Source: Neopestalotiopsis rosae
Lineage: Eukaryota; Ascomycota; Sordariomycetes; Amphisphaeriales; Sporocadaceae
NCBI GenBank assembly: GCA_023078685.1
Contig: JALGAS010000001.1
Span: forward strand, 5,642,001 to 5,706,000
Reading direction: 5' to 3'
Length of the DNA: 64,000 nucleotides
Shown here: positions 23,133 to 34,947 of the stretch, piece by piece
Numbering within the stretch: the stretch's first letter is position 1
Layout: each line of letters opens with the position of its first letter
The notes under the pieces: generated by a model
Told to the model about the DNA's origin: nothing
Database searches by the model: none
The model's input: only the letters and a program-made list of their open reading frames with translations
Position numbers and translations under genes: made by a program

Positions 23133-23303
23133 AGTCATGGAGTTCAGACATCCTATTATTTGCACCCATTCGTCGTCTTCTATGAGTAACTATACATCAA
23201 CACGCTCCAAGATGCCAGCAATCAGTGTCCAACGCGCAATCAAAACAAAATTGTACACCATGAGGTTCAACTCTCTCTTGCAACAGTGGGGCCTTGCAGC
23301 CAA

Positions 23304-24491
23304 TTACCAGATGTACTCAAGGCACACGGAGCTGCTGTTGATGCTCATGACATCGGCAACAGTGACGTTGGGGCTGAGATCCATCATCCAGAGGACGTGG
23401 TTCAGCGTGGTCTGGTTGCCATCGTCTCCGTCGTAGTCGAGGATCGCGGGTCCAGCGCAGGGGAGACCTTGGCGGTCGCACGACGACTGGGACTGCGAGT
23501 TGATGCCGCTGATCTCGGTCAGGCGGGTATCCAGGTCGGCATACTGCCAGCGCCACCAAAGCAGATCAATAAAACTATGATGCAGAAAGAACAATGGATC
23601 ACCGGGGCTGTTGGCAACGTTCAGCATCACGCCGCCAACACCGCCGTGACCGCCTCCGTGGGGAGAGCCCTCGATGCAGTTCCAAGCACCCTCCCACGTG
23701 TCTTTCTCCAGGCACGTCTCGACGTTGACATAGGAGGAGCGATCCAAGCTGTTGAGCGACAGGGACCGCCAGATGCAGGTATTGCCGTTGGTCGCTGAGC
23801 TGTTTCCACCGCTGTTGGTGCTGTTTACGGGGTGGAGGACAACGTCCACAAAGGGACCGTCTTCGATGCACTCTGACGAGCCAACACCGTCGCCACCGAA
23901 AGCATCCGCTTGGAAGATGTCGGCATCTGCGATGTCTGACAGCTGCGCGTCGGCGCTCTCGTCCCAGTAACTGCGGCTCAGTTAGTCCAATACTATTTGA
24001 ACGGCCGCGAAAAGCTCTACTCACGCAAGAGGTCCATCATAGCCGCACTGATCACGCAGGAAGTTGGCGTGAACAGTAACGAAGTAGCGATGCCAGGGAA
24101 GGAATTGGCCCTTGAGAACAATCAGTTAGGCTGAATACATCATTCTTTGCACCAAGGCATCTTACGACATTGTGAATCCAGGTGACTTGGCCAATGTGTG
24201 CGTACTGCATCTCCTGCCACAACGTAGCCGAGTCACCGAGGCCAATCGTGGGTGCGGCAGTGGTCAGACACAATGCAGCATCGAGGTAAGCTGACTTTTC
24301 GTCCGTGGTGAACGTGGACCTAGGCGCATGATCAGTGATAGCAATTGAAAGGCCGTGTTGGTTTGCGAATACCATGACTTGACCTGTCTCAAGGTCTCAC
24401 ACTCATCACGCTTCGCCATTGCATGTGGACTGGCCAAGGCAGTGGCTGAAAGGCCGAGCAGTGAAGTTCCTAGCTTGAGGAGTCGAGTCAT
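23304..24491 (-). CDS. Secreted tyrosinase (type-3 copper protein)
   Basis: Exons 24491..24373, 24319..24166, 24110..24025 and 23970..23304 encode 341 residues. A signal peptide (MTRLLKLGTSLLGLSATALA) is followed by a KR dibasic site. Copper site A is seen in YAHIGQVTWIHN and GQFLPWHRYFVTVH, with the latter rebuilt across a splice junction; copper site B is in GGHGGVGG and SPGDPLFFLHHSFIDLLWW. Several N-glycosylation sequons (NST, NSS, NQT, NVT) fit secretion. Enzymes of this short, extracellular fungal class oxidise phenols or act in pigment and secondary-metabolite formation. The C-terminal extension and lid of melanin tyrosinases is absent. The 3' end faces the 2EXR gene. Confidence 0.9.
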
Positions 24492-26369
24492 CTTGAGAGA
24501 TCTGTTTGGTCGGGCTTGGTTGTTTTCCTGAACGAGTGTTGATGAGATCGAGTCTTCGTGATGTCGAGCTTGCACCCTATTCTTCAAATCGGTCAGAGTC
24601 TCCGCCTTTTATATTTCTTGATAAACACATGTTCTTATTCCCTTCTCAATCAGGGCTTCGCGTCCATACGCGGAGGATGCGACAGCTGTGTTCATTCCAC
24701 CATTGCTTCATGCTGCTTTGTGGTGGACACGGAGTCGTTTGGATGCACATAATCGATATATCGATCAGATACAAGGAGCTGTGCGCCCGTGGCGGACCTG
24801 CTGACCCACATCCGTGCGATACTCCCTGAAGGCATCACCGTTTTGCCGCGTATGAAGCAGCGCGGAGGCTCTGCGCTGGAATGCAACCCAAGCGGGTGAC
24901 TATATCGTTCAGTAGCGCGCGGCCGTGTCATGGCGTCGGATAACGGAATGCAACATCATGTCCAATTCATTGATGCAAGTCTTTCGGCGTCGTAGCCAAG
25001 AATCCTCCACGGCCGCGTCAGCCTCATGTTACGCCGAGTGCCTACCATTGGCTTCCCTGGCGCTTCTCTGCGGATTCCTTTTAGACTTAAATGACAATCG
25101 AAGTCGTTAATGCAGGGGGAACATTGCAGCCGCGGTGAATTTTATAATAATCTACATGCCATTGTCCAGGGTCTACATGAGGGAGCTGGGGCCAGAGGTC
25201 ATTTGCTGCGAATGTGTCAGCCATACTCCAACTTAGTCACTCACTTACAAATATGCCAAGCCCAAGTCTACGTCGCATCCGATTGGTCCATGCACAACGA
25301 AACTCTTACAAGTCATCTTCCACCGCTATCGCCTGCGGAATGATTCGCGTACCTTTGTGAATTCTTGGTAGTGTACGGCCGCGATAAGCCGGCCCCGGTG
25401 GATTAATGCTTTGACCGAAAAGCCATTTCTGCGAAGCAAACTTCGTATATGCTGGTTTCCAGCAAAGCTCCCGGGATCTACGCGTTCTTCACTCCACCAT
25501 ATCAAGCGCCGACACATTTGCAGAATAATTGAAATAGATACTAAGATTGATACCGACTGCAATCGTAAAGTCATCGTACTCGGAAGACAACCCGAGAAGT
25601 TCTGCACGAGAAGCTGTGATTGGAGGGATACGAGTTGTCAGACGCCGTTGGTCTCACAAATCTCCGATGCAAATCGATCTCTTCAGCGACCGAGTCACAG
25701 CTCTTCAGGAACAGGTTGCCTAGCCCGAGCACCGGAGGCCGGCTAAAAATGACAATGCTCAGAGCCTCTGTACACTGTTCACACACTCTTGCTTTAAAGG
25801 TCCTGAGTGTTCCTGGCTTAGTCATTGTATGCTCCGTCTTTTCGGCGTATCATCATATGCTTCCAGCATCTGAGCTGGTCTAGCTCTATATCACAACGAG
25901 ACCGTTCACAAGCTCGATCCCGATAGCCAAGCCAATTTGATAATATTGAAGGAGGCTGCTGAGTGCGTTTTGACAAATCGACATAAAAGTCTGAGCGAGC
26001 AGCTAAATGACCTCTTTTTCTCGATGTCAGACTCAAATACTGCATAAAGTAATACAGGCAATGGCATGGTACTACTTGGCATGTAAGCCATTATTCGATG
26101 ACGATGGCTAAGTAGCTGGGACGCCTTCAGGTTTGCTCATGGACACCGTTCAGCGATTAGTGCTTTCCTAGAATGAGGCACTGGGTGGGGTGCTATGAGG
26201 GAAGGCGCAGCAGAGGGTTAAATGGCCTTGGTTACAGAGGTTTCTGAGGAGGAAGGTCACAGTTCTTTTTCTACTTCTTCAACCCTCCGAAATCAATCAA
26301 TCGTCTACCATAATTCCTGGGATATTCCCCTCGTTTCCCGACTTCTCTATCGTGCCTTGTACATCTTGA
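24492..26369. other. Gene-free interval upstream of the tyrosinase gene
   Basis: Nearly 1.9 kb with only short unrelated frames. The first few hundred bases would be the tyrosinase promoter. No repeat or family similarity is evident. Confidence 0.35.
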
Positions 26370-26579
26370 ATCATTAGCTCCAACACACAGGAGACACCAG
26401 TACGATTAATATCCGACAGTCAATCGTATACGGCCACGCTGCACGAGGCAGGAGAAAAGGATTTGTTTCTGAGCAACAGACGGCTGGGAAGAACTCTTTA
26501 TAACTGCTGAAGCCAACATAACCACACAACAACCAACACATTCCTGGCGATTCCCACGAGTCCTGCTCGTTCTCGGGGT

Positions 26580-27080
26580 TACACAATCATTCGAAACGAA
26601 CGAAAACGGACGATTCTCGACCGTCCCAGTTGTGTCTCTTTGATCGTATAGACAAGATATGGAACAATCATATCATCCAGAAGCATATCGAAGATGCTTT
26701 CAACAATCTTGCGTTCATCAATGATATCATCATGATCCCTCAAGCATACTGGCTCGGAAGTGAGATAACAACAACTTCCTGGCGATGAACCAGATGGAAC
26801 AATTCCACCTAGAGAGCAAGGACTTCGTCTATGCTATGGTCCACGCATACGCTGTCCTTCATTACAGAGCACTTTCGAGAGTGCAACCCGTTCGCCACCA
26901 GATTTCGCCAAACGGGTGATCAGTCTATGGCTGCTCGATTTTGATGCTTGCAACAAGATCACCCAGAACGAATACGGCGTAGAGATGGCCGGTAAGGCCT
27001 TTCTCGAGACAGACCCTTAGGCACCACGTCCTGCCCACGGGGTTTCCTACATTAAAGATCTTTGGAAGACCTGTGGATCT
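26580..27080 (+). pseudogene. Decayed DUF3669-type gene
   Basis: Pieces of one protein appear in three different forward frames. At about 26639-26785 there is FDRIDKIWNNHIIQKHIEDAF...MIPQAYWLG. At about 26790-26870 there is QMEQFHLESKDFVYAMVHAY with AVLHYRAL. At about 26907-27080 there is WLLDFDACNKITQNEYGVEM with KAFLETDP, then an in-frame TAG at 27018, then APRPAHG and KDLWKTC. The order and wording match the fungal DUF3669 family as I remember it: an Ile-Pro segment, a MA-AL-V-H helix, LDFD-C, G-E-A-AF--NDP-YPRP. At least two frameshifts and one stop separate the pieces and no intron explains them. Family call is moderate; decay is clear. Confidence 0.6.
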
Positions 27081-27104
27081 GTATATAGTTTTATGATTAG
27101 AATA

Positions 27105-27245
27105 CATATATGCTTTTTCCTGATTTATTGTTTTATTTATTTTTTTGTTTATTTTATAGAAAGAAATACGAAATAATTCGTAGTTATTTCCTATAAAGCA
27201 GAAACTAAAAGAGAAAAACAGCTATATATAAATAAATTATATCAA
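27105..27245. other. A/T-rich patch
   Basis: About 140 bp of strongly A/T-rich sequence (runs of TTTATTT and TATATATAAATAAATTATA) lie directly after the decayed DUF3669 copy. It may be a 3' flank, a mutation-degraded insertion remnant, or RIP-like drift. Nothing coding is visible. Confidence 0.4.
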
Positions 27246-27424
27246 AACCCCGGAGACTTTTGTTACCTTACTTTGGGGTTTTCTCTGTGATGATATAGTT
27301 CCAGCATCTCCCTGGCCGAACAAAAACAAGCGACCCGCCGTTCCGTGAATAAGGCACACGCACAGTTCCAGACCATTCCACGAGCATAATGCTCCATGAA
27401 AAAACCCATTTCGCAGTGACAAAC

Positions 27425-27478
27425 CATTCCATAGCAGTAGAGCATTCCACAGCAGTAGAGCATTCCACAACAATAAAG
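27425..27478. repeat. Three 18-bp tandem repeats
   Basis: Three adjacent 18-bp units begin at 27425, 27443 and 27461. The first two differ at one base (CATTCCATAGCAGTAGAG type) and the third at a few. A partial CATCC follows. On the minus strand they make a CGMLY-type repeat in a short frame that I do not regard as a gene. Confidence 0.75.
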
Positions 27479-27678
27479 CATCCAGAAACCTCTCTCTCAC
27501 ACTTCTCCTGATTCCTTCGATTCCTCACACCTTACACGCCACTGTCCTTTGCGCTCCGTATTATTACTTCCCCACACCCTCCGGTGTAGTTCCAGCAGAT
27601 ATAGTATATTGTAATTATGGTTGGATGCGTTTTATTTTGTGGACCTTGCAAATAGTACCCTTGTATCAACTGCGACGT

Positions 27679-29192
27679 CTAATCTATCCCACGGTACTCA
27701 AAGTACGAGTTCCACTCTGGGTCTGCTCTCAGCGTCTCTACTAGTTCCTTTTCCATCGTGATCGTAAACATGCAGCCTTCATCAGCGTTAGGCGATGGCC
27801 GCAGAGGCGCATAGATCAAAATCAACCCCGCAGTGATGGACTCTCCCCACAAGTGACGATACGTGATGGGCTTGCCAAACCCGAAATGAAAGCTGCTCAC
27901 ATCGCCGGAGCGGTGATCCGTTACAAACGTGCTCATCGGCGGGTGCGCATCCACACGCAGACTGATGGACCGCTTGTCGCGGATGGGCGCAATGAGGTCG
28001 ACCAGGGCCTCGAGGTGCTTCTCGGTGCAGCTCTCCGTCAGATAGCGGATATAGCTTGCCAGTTGAGACAATGGTGCATCCTTGATGACTTGCCCAATAG
28101 TCAGGGCCGTATCTGGGTAGGTATCGGAAAAGCCGCCCGCTACGATTGCGCGAAGCATCCGCTCGGGGACTGGAGGATTGTGTAGGCGAGGCCGCATGTT
28201 GATGGCCTCGCCCCAGTACAACTTTTGGGAGAGGTCCGCCGGCTTGTAGTAGTCGGCGCGGACCTTGGTCATGACGCGCCAGATGTACGCGCACATGGCA
28301 TCGTAGGTGGATATCCAGTGCGACCCCGACTCTGTAGGGAGTGCAATTCTTTTGAGTTCTTCCGCTTTGCTAGAGGGCAAGTGGAAGAGTATGGCCTGTT
28401 GTTCCGGATGATCGGGGTGGCGTTGCGGAATGGGCGGTCCATCCACAAGGTCCTTTTCAGGCAAGTCCTTGGTGAAGCGCGAGGCATCCACACATGCCGG
28501 GTCCCAAGACGGGAATGGCGTCGAGTTGCTGATAGCATAACAATTGTCTGCGAGTTGATGGGTAAAGTTGTGCCAGCCCATGACGTCGCTGGCGTAGTGA
28601 TGACTGTGCATACTGAAGAGTAAGCCACCCTTGGTCAGGTTGATCTGATATGCCGCAACTACCGGGCTATTGTCCGGCTCGGCCTCGGGCCGTTCTCCCC
28701 ACGTCATCTCTGGAATACCTATGAGGTGCTTGTTAGCTCTCAATGCTCAAAGTTTATGATTGATGGCGTGCATCGCCACCAGTAAAGTGGGTGGAAGGAC
28801 TTACTCCAAGTATTGATATCACCCAAGGAACGAGCCGAAAAATAAGCCGCCTCAATTTCATCCAACGACGGATAGTTGTCCCCAGGTAGATCCAGACGCT
28901 GAAGCACAAGTTTCACGGTTGAGTCCTTCTTCTTGACAAAAGAATGACCGCCTTCGGGATCTTTCTCAATGGTGCTGCAAAAGTACTTGGCTTGGCTCAA
29001 AGTCTTCTCTAGACCAGCCCTGAGGACATCGACGGCACGATCCTTGTCTGTATCGTCGACACGAAAGTAGACGACATAGTGGTTGTAGGTTGTGACTGGA
29101 GTCCGGTCAATGGTGGACACTTTGAGCCTCTCCTCTTCCGGGTCTTGTTCCCAGCCATAAGGATGAATCTGAAATACCTGTTTTGAAGGCAT
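27679..29192 (-). CDS. HXXXD acyltransferase (trichothecene 3-O-acetyltransferase/BAHD-like)
   Basis: Exons 29192..28805 and 28718..27679 encode 475 residues, the normal size for this family of acyl-CoA-dependent O- or N-acyltransferases. The catalytic motif is HHYASD in SMHSHHYASDVMGWHNF near residue 180. The C-terminal structural motif is HFGFGKP, a variant of DFGWG. Fungal relatives include TRI101-type self-protection and detoxification enzymes and tailoring acetyltransferases; substrate cannot be predicted. I start at MPSKQVFQIHPYGWEQ because conserved sequence begins there; an in-frame ATG eight codons upstream (29216) adds only MLLSLIVV. An 11-bp motif repeated three times lies about 270 bp upstream. 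Confidence 0.88.
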
Positions 29193-30277
29193 GACGACGA
29201 TTAATGAGAGGAGCAACGATCAGAACAATACGTAGTGGTCTATGATAAAGTTTTTCAAGGGAGAGCAGCCAAAGTTTGGACTTTGACAAGATAATCTGTT
29301 CTTGCTGGGCAGGGGAAATATACTGCGGGACAGCCGACGAACACATGTGAACTTATCTAAGCAGACCACCGAGGAACCCCACGGGTTCTCTCGAGTCTGT
29401 CACACGGGACGTGTCGGTTGCAACGTGATGCACAATGAAATTACAACGGGCAGAGATGCATGTTAATTGCATGTCAGTTGCATGTCAATACCACCAAGAA
29501 CCAACACAATGTGTGCTTCTTATTGTGGGGCGGCGACTGCATTCATTATCCGCGGGAGGGGCGGACCGGCTCGCTGGGACAGCAGGACCAATGGGGCCGA
29601 TGACCGTGATTGATTGACCGGGGCCGTGTCTGTGGAAGGGAGGGACCCCCGGGCCGACCCTGGGGTCTTGGCTGCCGTTTGACACCCAATATTTTCGATA
29701 AAGGCCGCAATTGACATGGACCCTTGGTGGGTTGGTGGTTGTCACTTACCCTGTCGTTCTGTCAAAGCATGCGGCAGTTACAGGGAAACAGATAGTGCGA
29801 TGACAAATCTAGACAGGAAATTGAAAGTGATATGGATTGTCACCACAAAAGCCTTCAGGGGATTATGGAGCAAGACCAAATCCAGAGACATTGCTGTCAA
29901 TGTTTGTGGCGATGAAATCCCATCAGGCAAATACGTTGTCCATGATGGCTTGTTAGTCATCGTACCCCCTTACATCGCCAAGATACAGGCATGTTACTCT
30001 TGAACCTTAATCGTGCAAGCGAAGGAACAAACTATTTTTCAGGAAGAGGAAACCAGATACGCTAAATATTGTCGCGATGGAAAGTCGGAAGTGCTAACCT
30101 TATCGAAATTGAGATGGCCAACATAGAACCAACAGCTGCAAAAAGTGGACCACACTGTCTTATTCAAAATTCATACGTGCCTCTTGTTCACTTCAATACT
30201 GCACCACTTGCGATGTTGACTAAATATCTGTCTTCTTTTGATTTTGATCCTGCAGATACGCCTGAACGCACGGCGGA
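29193..30277. promoter_or_regulatory. Divergent promoter region of acyltransferase and PTH11-like gene
   Basis: The 1.1-kb interval contains three head-to-tail GCATGTYARTT-like units at 29458-29490. A 95-codon frame at 29716-30003 matches nothing I recognise and I do not call it a gene. Confidence 0.45.
29458..29490. repeat. Triple 11-bp direct repeat in the acyltransferase promoter
   Basis: Three contiguous units: GCATGTTAATT, GCATGTCAGTT and GCATGTCAATA. The 11-bp period equals about one helical turn, which would put bound proteins on the same face of the DNA. Each unit holds GCATG, and a further GATGCAC lies just upstream. A transcription-factor site array is inferred. Confidence 0.6.
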
Positions 30278-31710
30278 ATGGCCTCGTTCAACTTGTCGGG
30301 GCCAGCGTTGGCTGCTCCGGCTGGCGTGATTCCAAACTTTGAGGATCCACCCAATCGAAACGGGCTGGCCATCGCCTCCTTCATTGCCATGTTGGTCATT
30401 GCGACCGTGTGCCTTGTCCTGCGATGTTACGGAAAATTCTTTGTAGCCAAGAAGATGAATATCGAAGATGGTCAGTTGTCTTGATACCCCTCGCACTGTT
30501 TTGTATGTCGCGATGGACTGACCATTTTCTATTTCGACTTATAGGATTACTCCTGGCTGCTTATGTTAGTTGCATCCGATATTCCTTAGATCCAAGACCT
30601 TACTAAACTGTAAGAAAAGGGAAACTACTGGAGCTGCACGTATGCATCATTCAAGCTCATCGGAGAGCCTGGCTATTTCGTGCACAATTGGAACCTCACA
30701 CTGGGGGCCACCATGAAACCATACTATGTGAGACACCACGGCAGCATCAGCCCACGCGGAGCTAATAGTGTCCAGTATATCTTTCTTTTCGGCGTCTTCT
30801 ACTCCATGGTTCTAGCCATGCTCAAGATTGCTATCCTTGTCGAATGGTGTCGCGTATTTGTCCCCAGAGGCACAGAGCGGTCCAACTACTTTTGGTGGTG
30901 CTCCATGACGGTCATCGCTGTCCAGGGGGCTTTTGGATTCGCTGCTATTTTCCTCCTCAACTTTCAGTGTATCCCTCATGAGGCTATCTGGGACTTCACA
31001 ATAACCGACAAGACTTGTCTGCCACTGAACGCACTCCAACTAACCTCTGCAACAATTCACTTGGTTTCTGACGTTGCCATATTTCTCCTACCTCAAAAGA
31101 TCATTTGGACACTGAACATGAGTTTGAGAAAGCGGCTCGGTGTGGCCGTGGTTTTCAGTCTCGGTGCTCTGTAAGTACTAGCTATCTGTCATTCCAGCAT
31201 GGGAGGGCGGATTAACTAATGTGTCTTCTTCGACTCAGAGCCGTGATATGCTCAATCTTCCGAATGACGGCGACGATCGATTTCGGAAAATCATCAGACA
31301 CAATGTATACGATTGGGCCGGTCATTCTATGGGCGACGGGTGAGATGAGCTGCGGCTTCTTTGTGGCTTGCATGCCAACCTTGCCTCGACTCCTGACAGA
31401 AGCGCCGTGGGTACGCCGTCTCATGAGCCTGTCAACCAGGACAGATGACAGCAATTTGCGTCGCTCCGGCCATGACCATACTGCCGCATCCAACAAGATG
31501 TCGCACAGTACAAAAGCGCACGAGGCGTACTTTCAGATCGACGATGATCTGGATGATGCAATGCCCTTGAAAACCCTACCATCCGATCCTTCAGCCAAAG
31601 ATGGCACGCATGCGGACAGCACCAACAATTCGACCTCGAGAACGACGCATATCCAAATGTCGTCTTCAAGAATGACTTCAAACGAGAGCCTCTTGATTGG
31701 CAATAAATAG
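30278..31710 (+). CDS. PTH11-like integral membrane protein (fungal rhodopsin-type domain)
   Basis: Exons 30278..30470, 30545..30564, 30620..31170 and 31239..31710 encode 411 residues; exon 2 has only 20 nt. About seven hydrophobic segments are visible, for example GLAIASFIAMLVIATVCLVL, YIFLFGVFYSMVLAMLKIAI, MTVIAVQGAFGFAAIFLL and TIHLVSDVAIFLLPQKIIW. Family marks of the fungal rhodopsin-fold domain (PF20684) are GYFVHNWN, LKIAILVEWCRVFVPRG, the Cys-containing loop CIPHEAIWDFTITDKTCLPL and SLGALAVICSIFRM. The C-terminal about 110 residues are hydrophilic, Ser/Thr-rich and probably cytoplasmic. Such proteins are plasma-membrane sensors related to PTH11, although the extracellular CFEM domain of some members is absent. 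The ligand is unknown. The upstream neighbour is the divergently transcribed acyltransferase. Confidence 0.85.
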
Positions 31711-32309
31711 GCAACCAATTGAAACACAAGTAATCGAGTCCTTGGCTTTACCTCTAAGATCTGGTGACTGCATGATCATAGCACGACGATTGACTATGGC
31801 AGATTATATGGGATAGATAAAACAAAACATGACCAGACTGGCTAGGATAACTAAGAATAAAAAAAGATAGACCCTTGGGAGCAGTCAAACATGAAATCTA
31901 AGGGAAATAGAAATGGAAGTTGATGATATCGGTGCACAGACTTATGCTTGAATGTTATACATAATCTATCCTTTCTGACCAGTCAGCAATGAATGATTGA
32001 CAAGTAAATCCGGGCTTCTCGGCCTATGTTAGCGTCCACTAACGGCCACTAAGTCAACTGAATTTCCCCAGATCCACCCCTGCTTACCCCACCTACCCCA
32101 GATCTTGGCTTCAAGCTTTCCCCTAGCACTTCTCACACCTTGACAGTGCTTTTCCGAGTTCCCATGTGTCGTGGCTTACGAGAAATCAACGCTTCCGGGG
32201 CCTACTCCGAAGCTGACATATCCGGGATCTTCTACTGTCGCACAGAAGCGGACGGCACGGAAGGCCATCTACCGTCTAGCAATCGGTCCGCGCCCGGAAC
32301 AACGGATTC
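31711..32309. other. Intergenic, no gene seen
   Basis: About 600 bp with the 3' flank of the membrane-protein gene and the promoter of the Zn2Cys6 gene. A frame at 32171-32434 overlaps the regulator's start and has no independent support. Confidence 0.4.
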
Positions 32310-34742
32310 ATGAAGATGGATACCACCGCCTCGGATACCCCGCAGGGCGACTTGGTCACCACGCGACCAGACGGAACACCGATGAGCAGCGATCAACAGC
32401 AGCCAGATCTTCGAAGTCCAATCAGCAGGAGTAGACGAAGTCGGGAGCGCAGCCGGGTCACGCGAGCTTGTGACCGTTGCAAGAGGTATGCGATTACTAA
32501 AGTCAAAATTCCCTTACTGAGACATGAAGAAAGCTGAGCCGATCTATAGACGCAAAGTTAGGTGCAGCGGCACGCACCCTTGTCTGCAGTGCAACTTGGA
32601 TATAAACTCGTGCACGTACAAGGCCTCATATACCCGCGGGCGCATGCCACCAACGCCCCGGAAGCTAGAGCTAGACCAATTGGATGAGCATGGCACACGG
32701 GAGTCGGACTCTGCAGATGCGACTCAGGGAGACGAAGTCAGTGATGCTACAGGCCGGGATACTATACAACCCCCCGAGACATCATCACACCAGGTTACAT
32801 CCTCGCATGTGTCGCCGGAGCCATCACAAACTGATCTTCAGGGACACTACATTGGTCCGGCGTCTGGTGTATCCTTTTTATTGCGTGTTCAGAAGCGCTT
32901 ACACCAGACTGTGACTTTTTCCCAAGCCTCGTCCATCTTCACCTTTGGCGATGCTCCACTTCCGGAGCCAGATCCGGCATCCTGTCTACTCATGTCCCGG
33001 GATGAGGGGCAGAAGTTGTTGGAACGATATTTTGACTTTGCGGCCGCAACATACCGTTTCTACCACCGTCCCACGGTAGAGCAATGGCTTGATGAATTCT
33101 TTTCCACCAAGGGCGCGATGCGCGACCCTGAAGAAGCCTTTGCCCGCAAGGCCGTGTTGTTCATGGTCTTTGCCCAGGCTCAAGTCTACATGCCTGGACC
33201 TTCGTCACATGAGGAAAGCGCACGGTACTTTATCGCGGCCGAACAGCAGCTAGCCAAGGAGAGAGGCTCAATTCGCCTCACGAGCGTTCAGGCCCGGCTA
33301 GCGCAGTGCTTTTATCTGCTTGGCCGGTCGCGCATCAATCACTGCTGGAGCCTGTTTGGCACAACTGCGCATCTTGTCCTCGCAATAGGTCTGAATCGGA
33401 ATCGTCGGGGTTTTGCGCCGGCAGAAATCGATCGCATTGGCACCGAATGTCGCCGCCGGACCTTTTGGTGTGCATATTGTCTTGATGCTTACCTCAGTGC
33501 CGCCCTTGGCCGCCCTCGAACCTTTCACGAGGATGATATCGATCAAGAGCTCCCTTCAAATATCGAGGACTCGGACCTGAGTGAAGATGTCAACTCTTCG
33601 AAACGTCCTCGGTCAGAGCAATCCCTCATGCTTGCCCCAGTGGCCCACGTAAGGTTGTAAAACCTAGAAATTTTCCTCCTTGATACTCATACTGATTGTT
33701 AAACAGATTAGCTAGGATAATAAGCGGTGTTCTTCGTGACCTATACTCGATCAGACCCATATCAGCATCCAAACGACTTACTCTAGCAACAAGGCATACG
33801 GCGGCGCTCAAAGACTGGCGTAAAGAAATTGCGTACTTTCTTGACGTGAACGGACTCAGTGCCTCATTCATGAAGCCCATATATCAGCGCCAAATAAACG
33901 TCTTGAACTTTGCCTACTGGCACGCCATGATCTTGACCAACCGCCCCTTTTTGCTCAGCAACTTTGCGCGACTGCAGCAAGCACCACTGTCCTCGGACGC
34001 GGCAAAAAAGGCCCGCACGAGTCCTGGAGTGCAAGAGTGCCTTCAAGCCGCCATGAGTATTGTCGAGACTGTCAATAGACTGTTCCAGGCCGACCAGCTA
34101 TTTCGAGGCTACTGGGTAAGTAAATATGTGCTGTAAATACACAAGAAGAGTCAAGGTCCGTCTGCTAATTCTGCACAACTAATTTCAGTTCACGCTGTAT
34201 TTCGCCTTCTCAGCAGTCGTGGTCCTGTACGTATACGCGATCCAGCAAAAGGCCTGTCCCATCGAGACCTATCGCGCCTACCTCGAGGCGGCCGGCACGT
34301 GCCAAGGTCAGATCTTTGCCATGGCTGAGCAGGGATCGCTCACGCAGCGGTATAGTCTCGTACTCGAGGAGCTGAGGGCCGAGGCTTTGAGGCAAACGGT
34401 TGGCGGCGGCGGAAGTGGACCACAGGCAGCACCGGCAGGCCACCAACACCCACCCGTGACGGCAGCTCTGGACGGCAGCATCAGTAATGCAGCCGTAGCA
34501 GTAACTGCTGCACCGACCGATATGCAAGATTTGTCTTTTCAGGAGCTGGGCTTGATTTTGAATGGAGACATGAATTGGGAAGTGAGCCCCAGCAGCTCTG
34601 TGGCAGATGGCACAGGCTGGGGCCACTTTGACTCATTGGTAAGTCTTTCGTGAACTATTCAATCCACCCGTGCAAACTCGATCTTGTACTCACACTATTG
34701 GCTGTCTAGGTGTCGTCTGGATTCGGGTTTGGCGGGTTCTGA
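32310..34742 (+). CDS. Zn2Cys6 transcription factor with fungal-specific middle homology region
   Basis: Exons 32310..32485, 32550..33653, 33707..34115, 34189..34638 and 34710..34742 give 723 residues. The binuclear cluster is split by intron 1: ACDRCKR then RKVRCSGTHPCLQCNLDINSC. The regulatory middle region shows YFDFAAATYRFYHRPTVEQW, ARLAQCFYLLGRSRINHCWS and FWCAYCLDAYLSAALGRPR. For intron 2 I used the donor AG|GTTGTA, because the stronger GTAAGG four bases earlier breaks the frame; it yields VAHVRLARII, matching the paralogue's equivalent helix. The last exon adds only VSSGFGFGGF. A second ATG lies two codons downstream. It is a clear paralogue of the regulator at 47-49.5 kb. Targets unknown; the flanking acyltransferase and membrane-protein genes are candidates. 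Confidence 0.85.
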
Positions 34743-34947
34743 GCCCTGGAATATCCCACTTGTCTCATCAACTTGAAGTAACGGCTGCCGGAATGTGCCC
34801 GACGCATCAGATACCCGAAACCACCCACAAAGCCAACGATAGGTCTCATAGTATCTACAGGGAGTCAAGTAAGATATGTATGATGTATGACATGATCTAA
34901 TTTCACAAATGGTATTTAATGCTAATCTGCACGGCTTTTTTGCTTTT

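Noticed and set aside
27236..27528. Minus-strand frames with repeated CGMLY units
   Set aside because: They only translate the 18-bp repeats; there is no start context or conserved sequence.
29716..30003. 95-codon frame between the acyltransferase and the PTH11-like gene
   Set aside because: No similarity, no good partner exon, and an antisense frame overlaps; not enough to call a gene.
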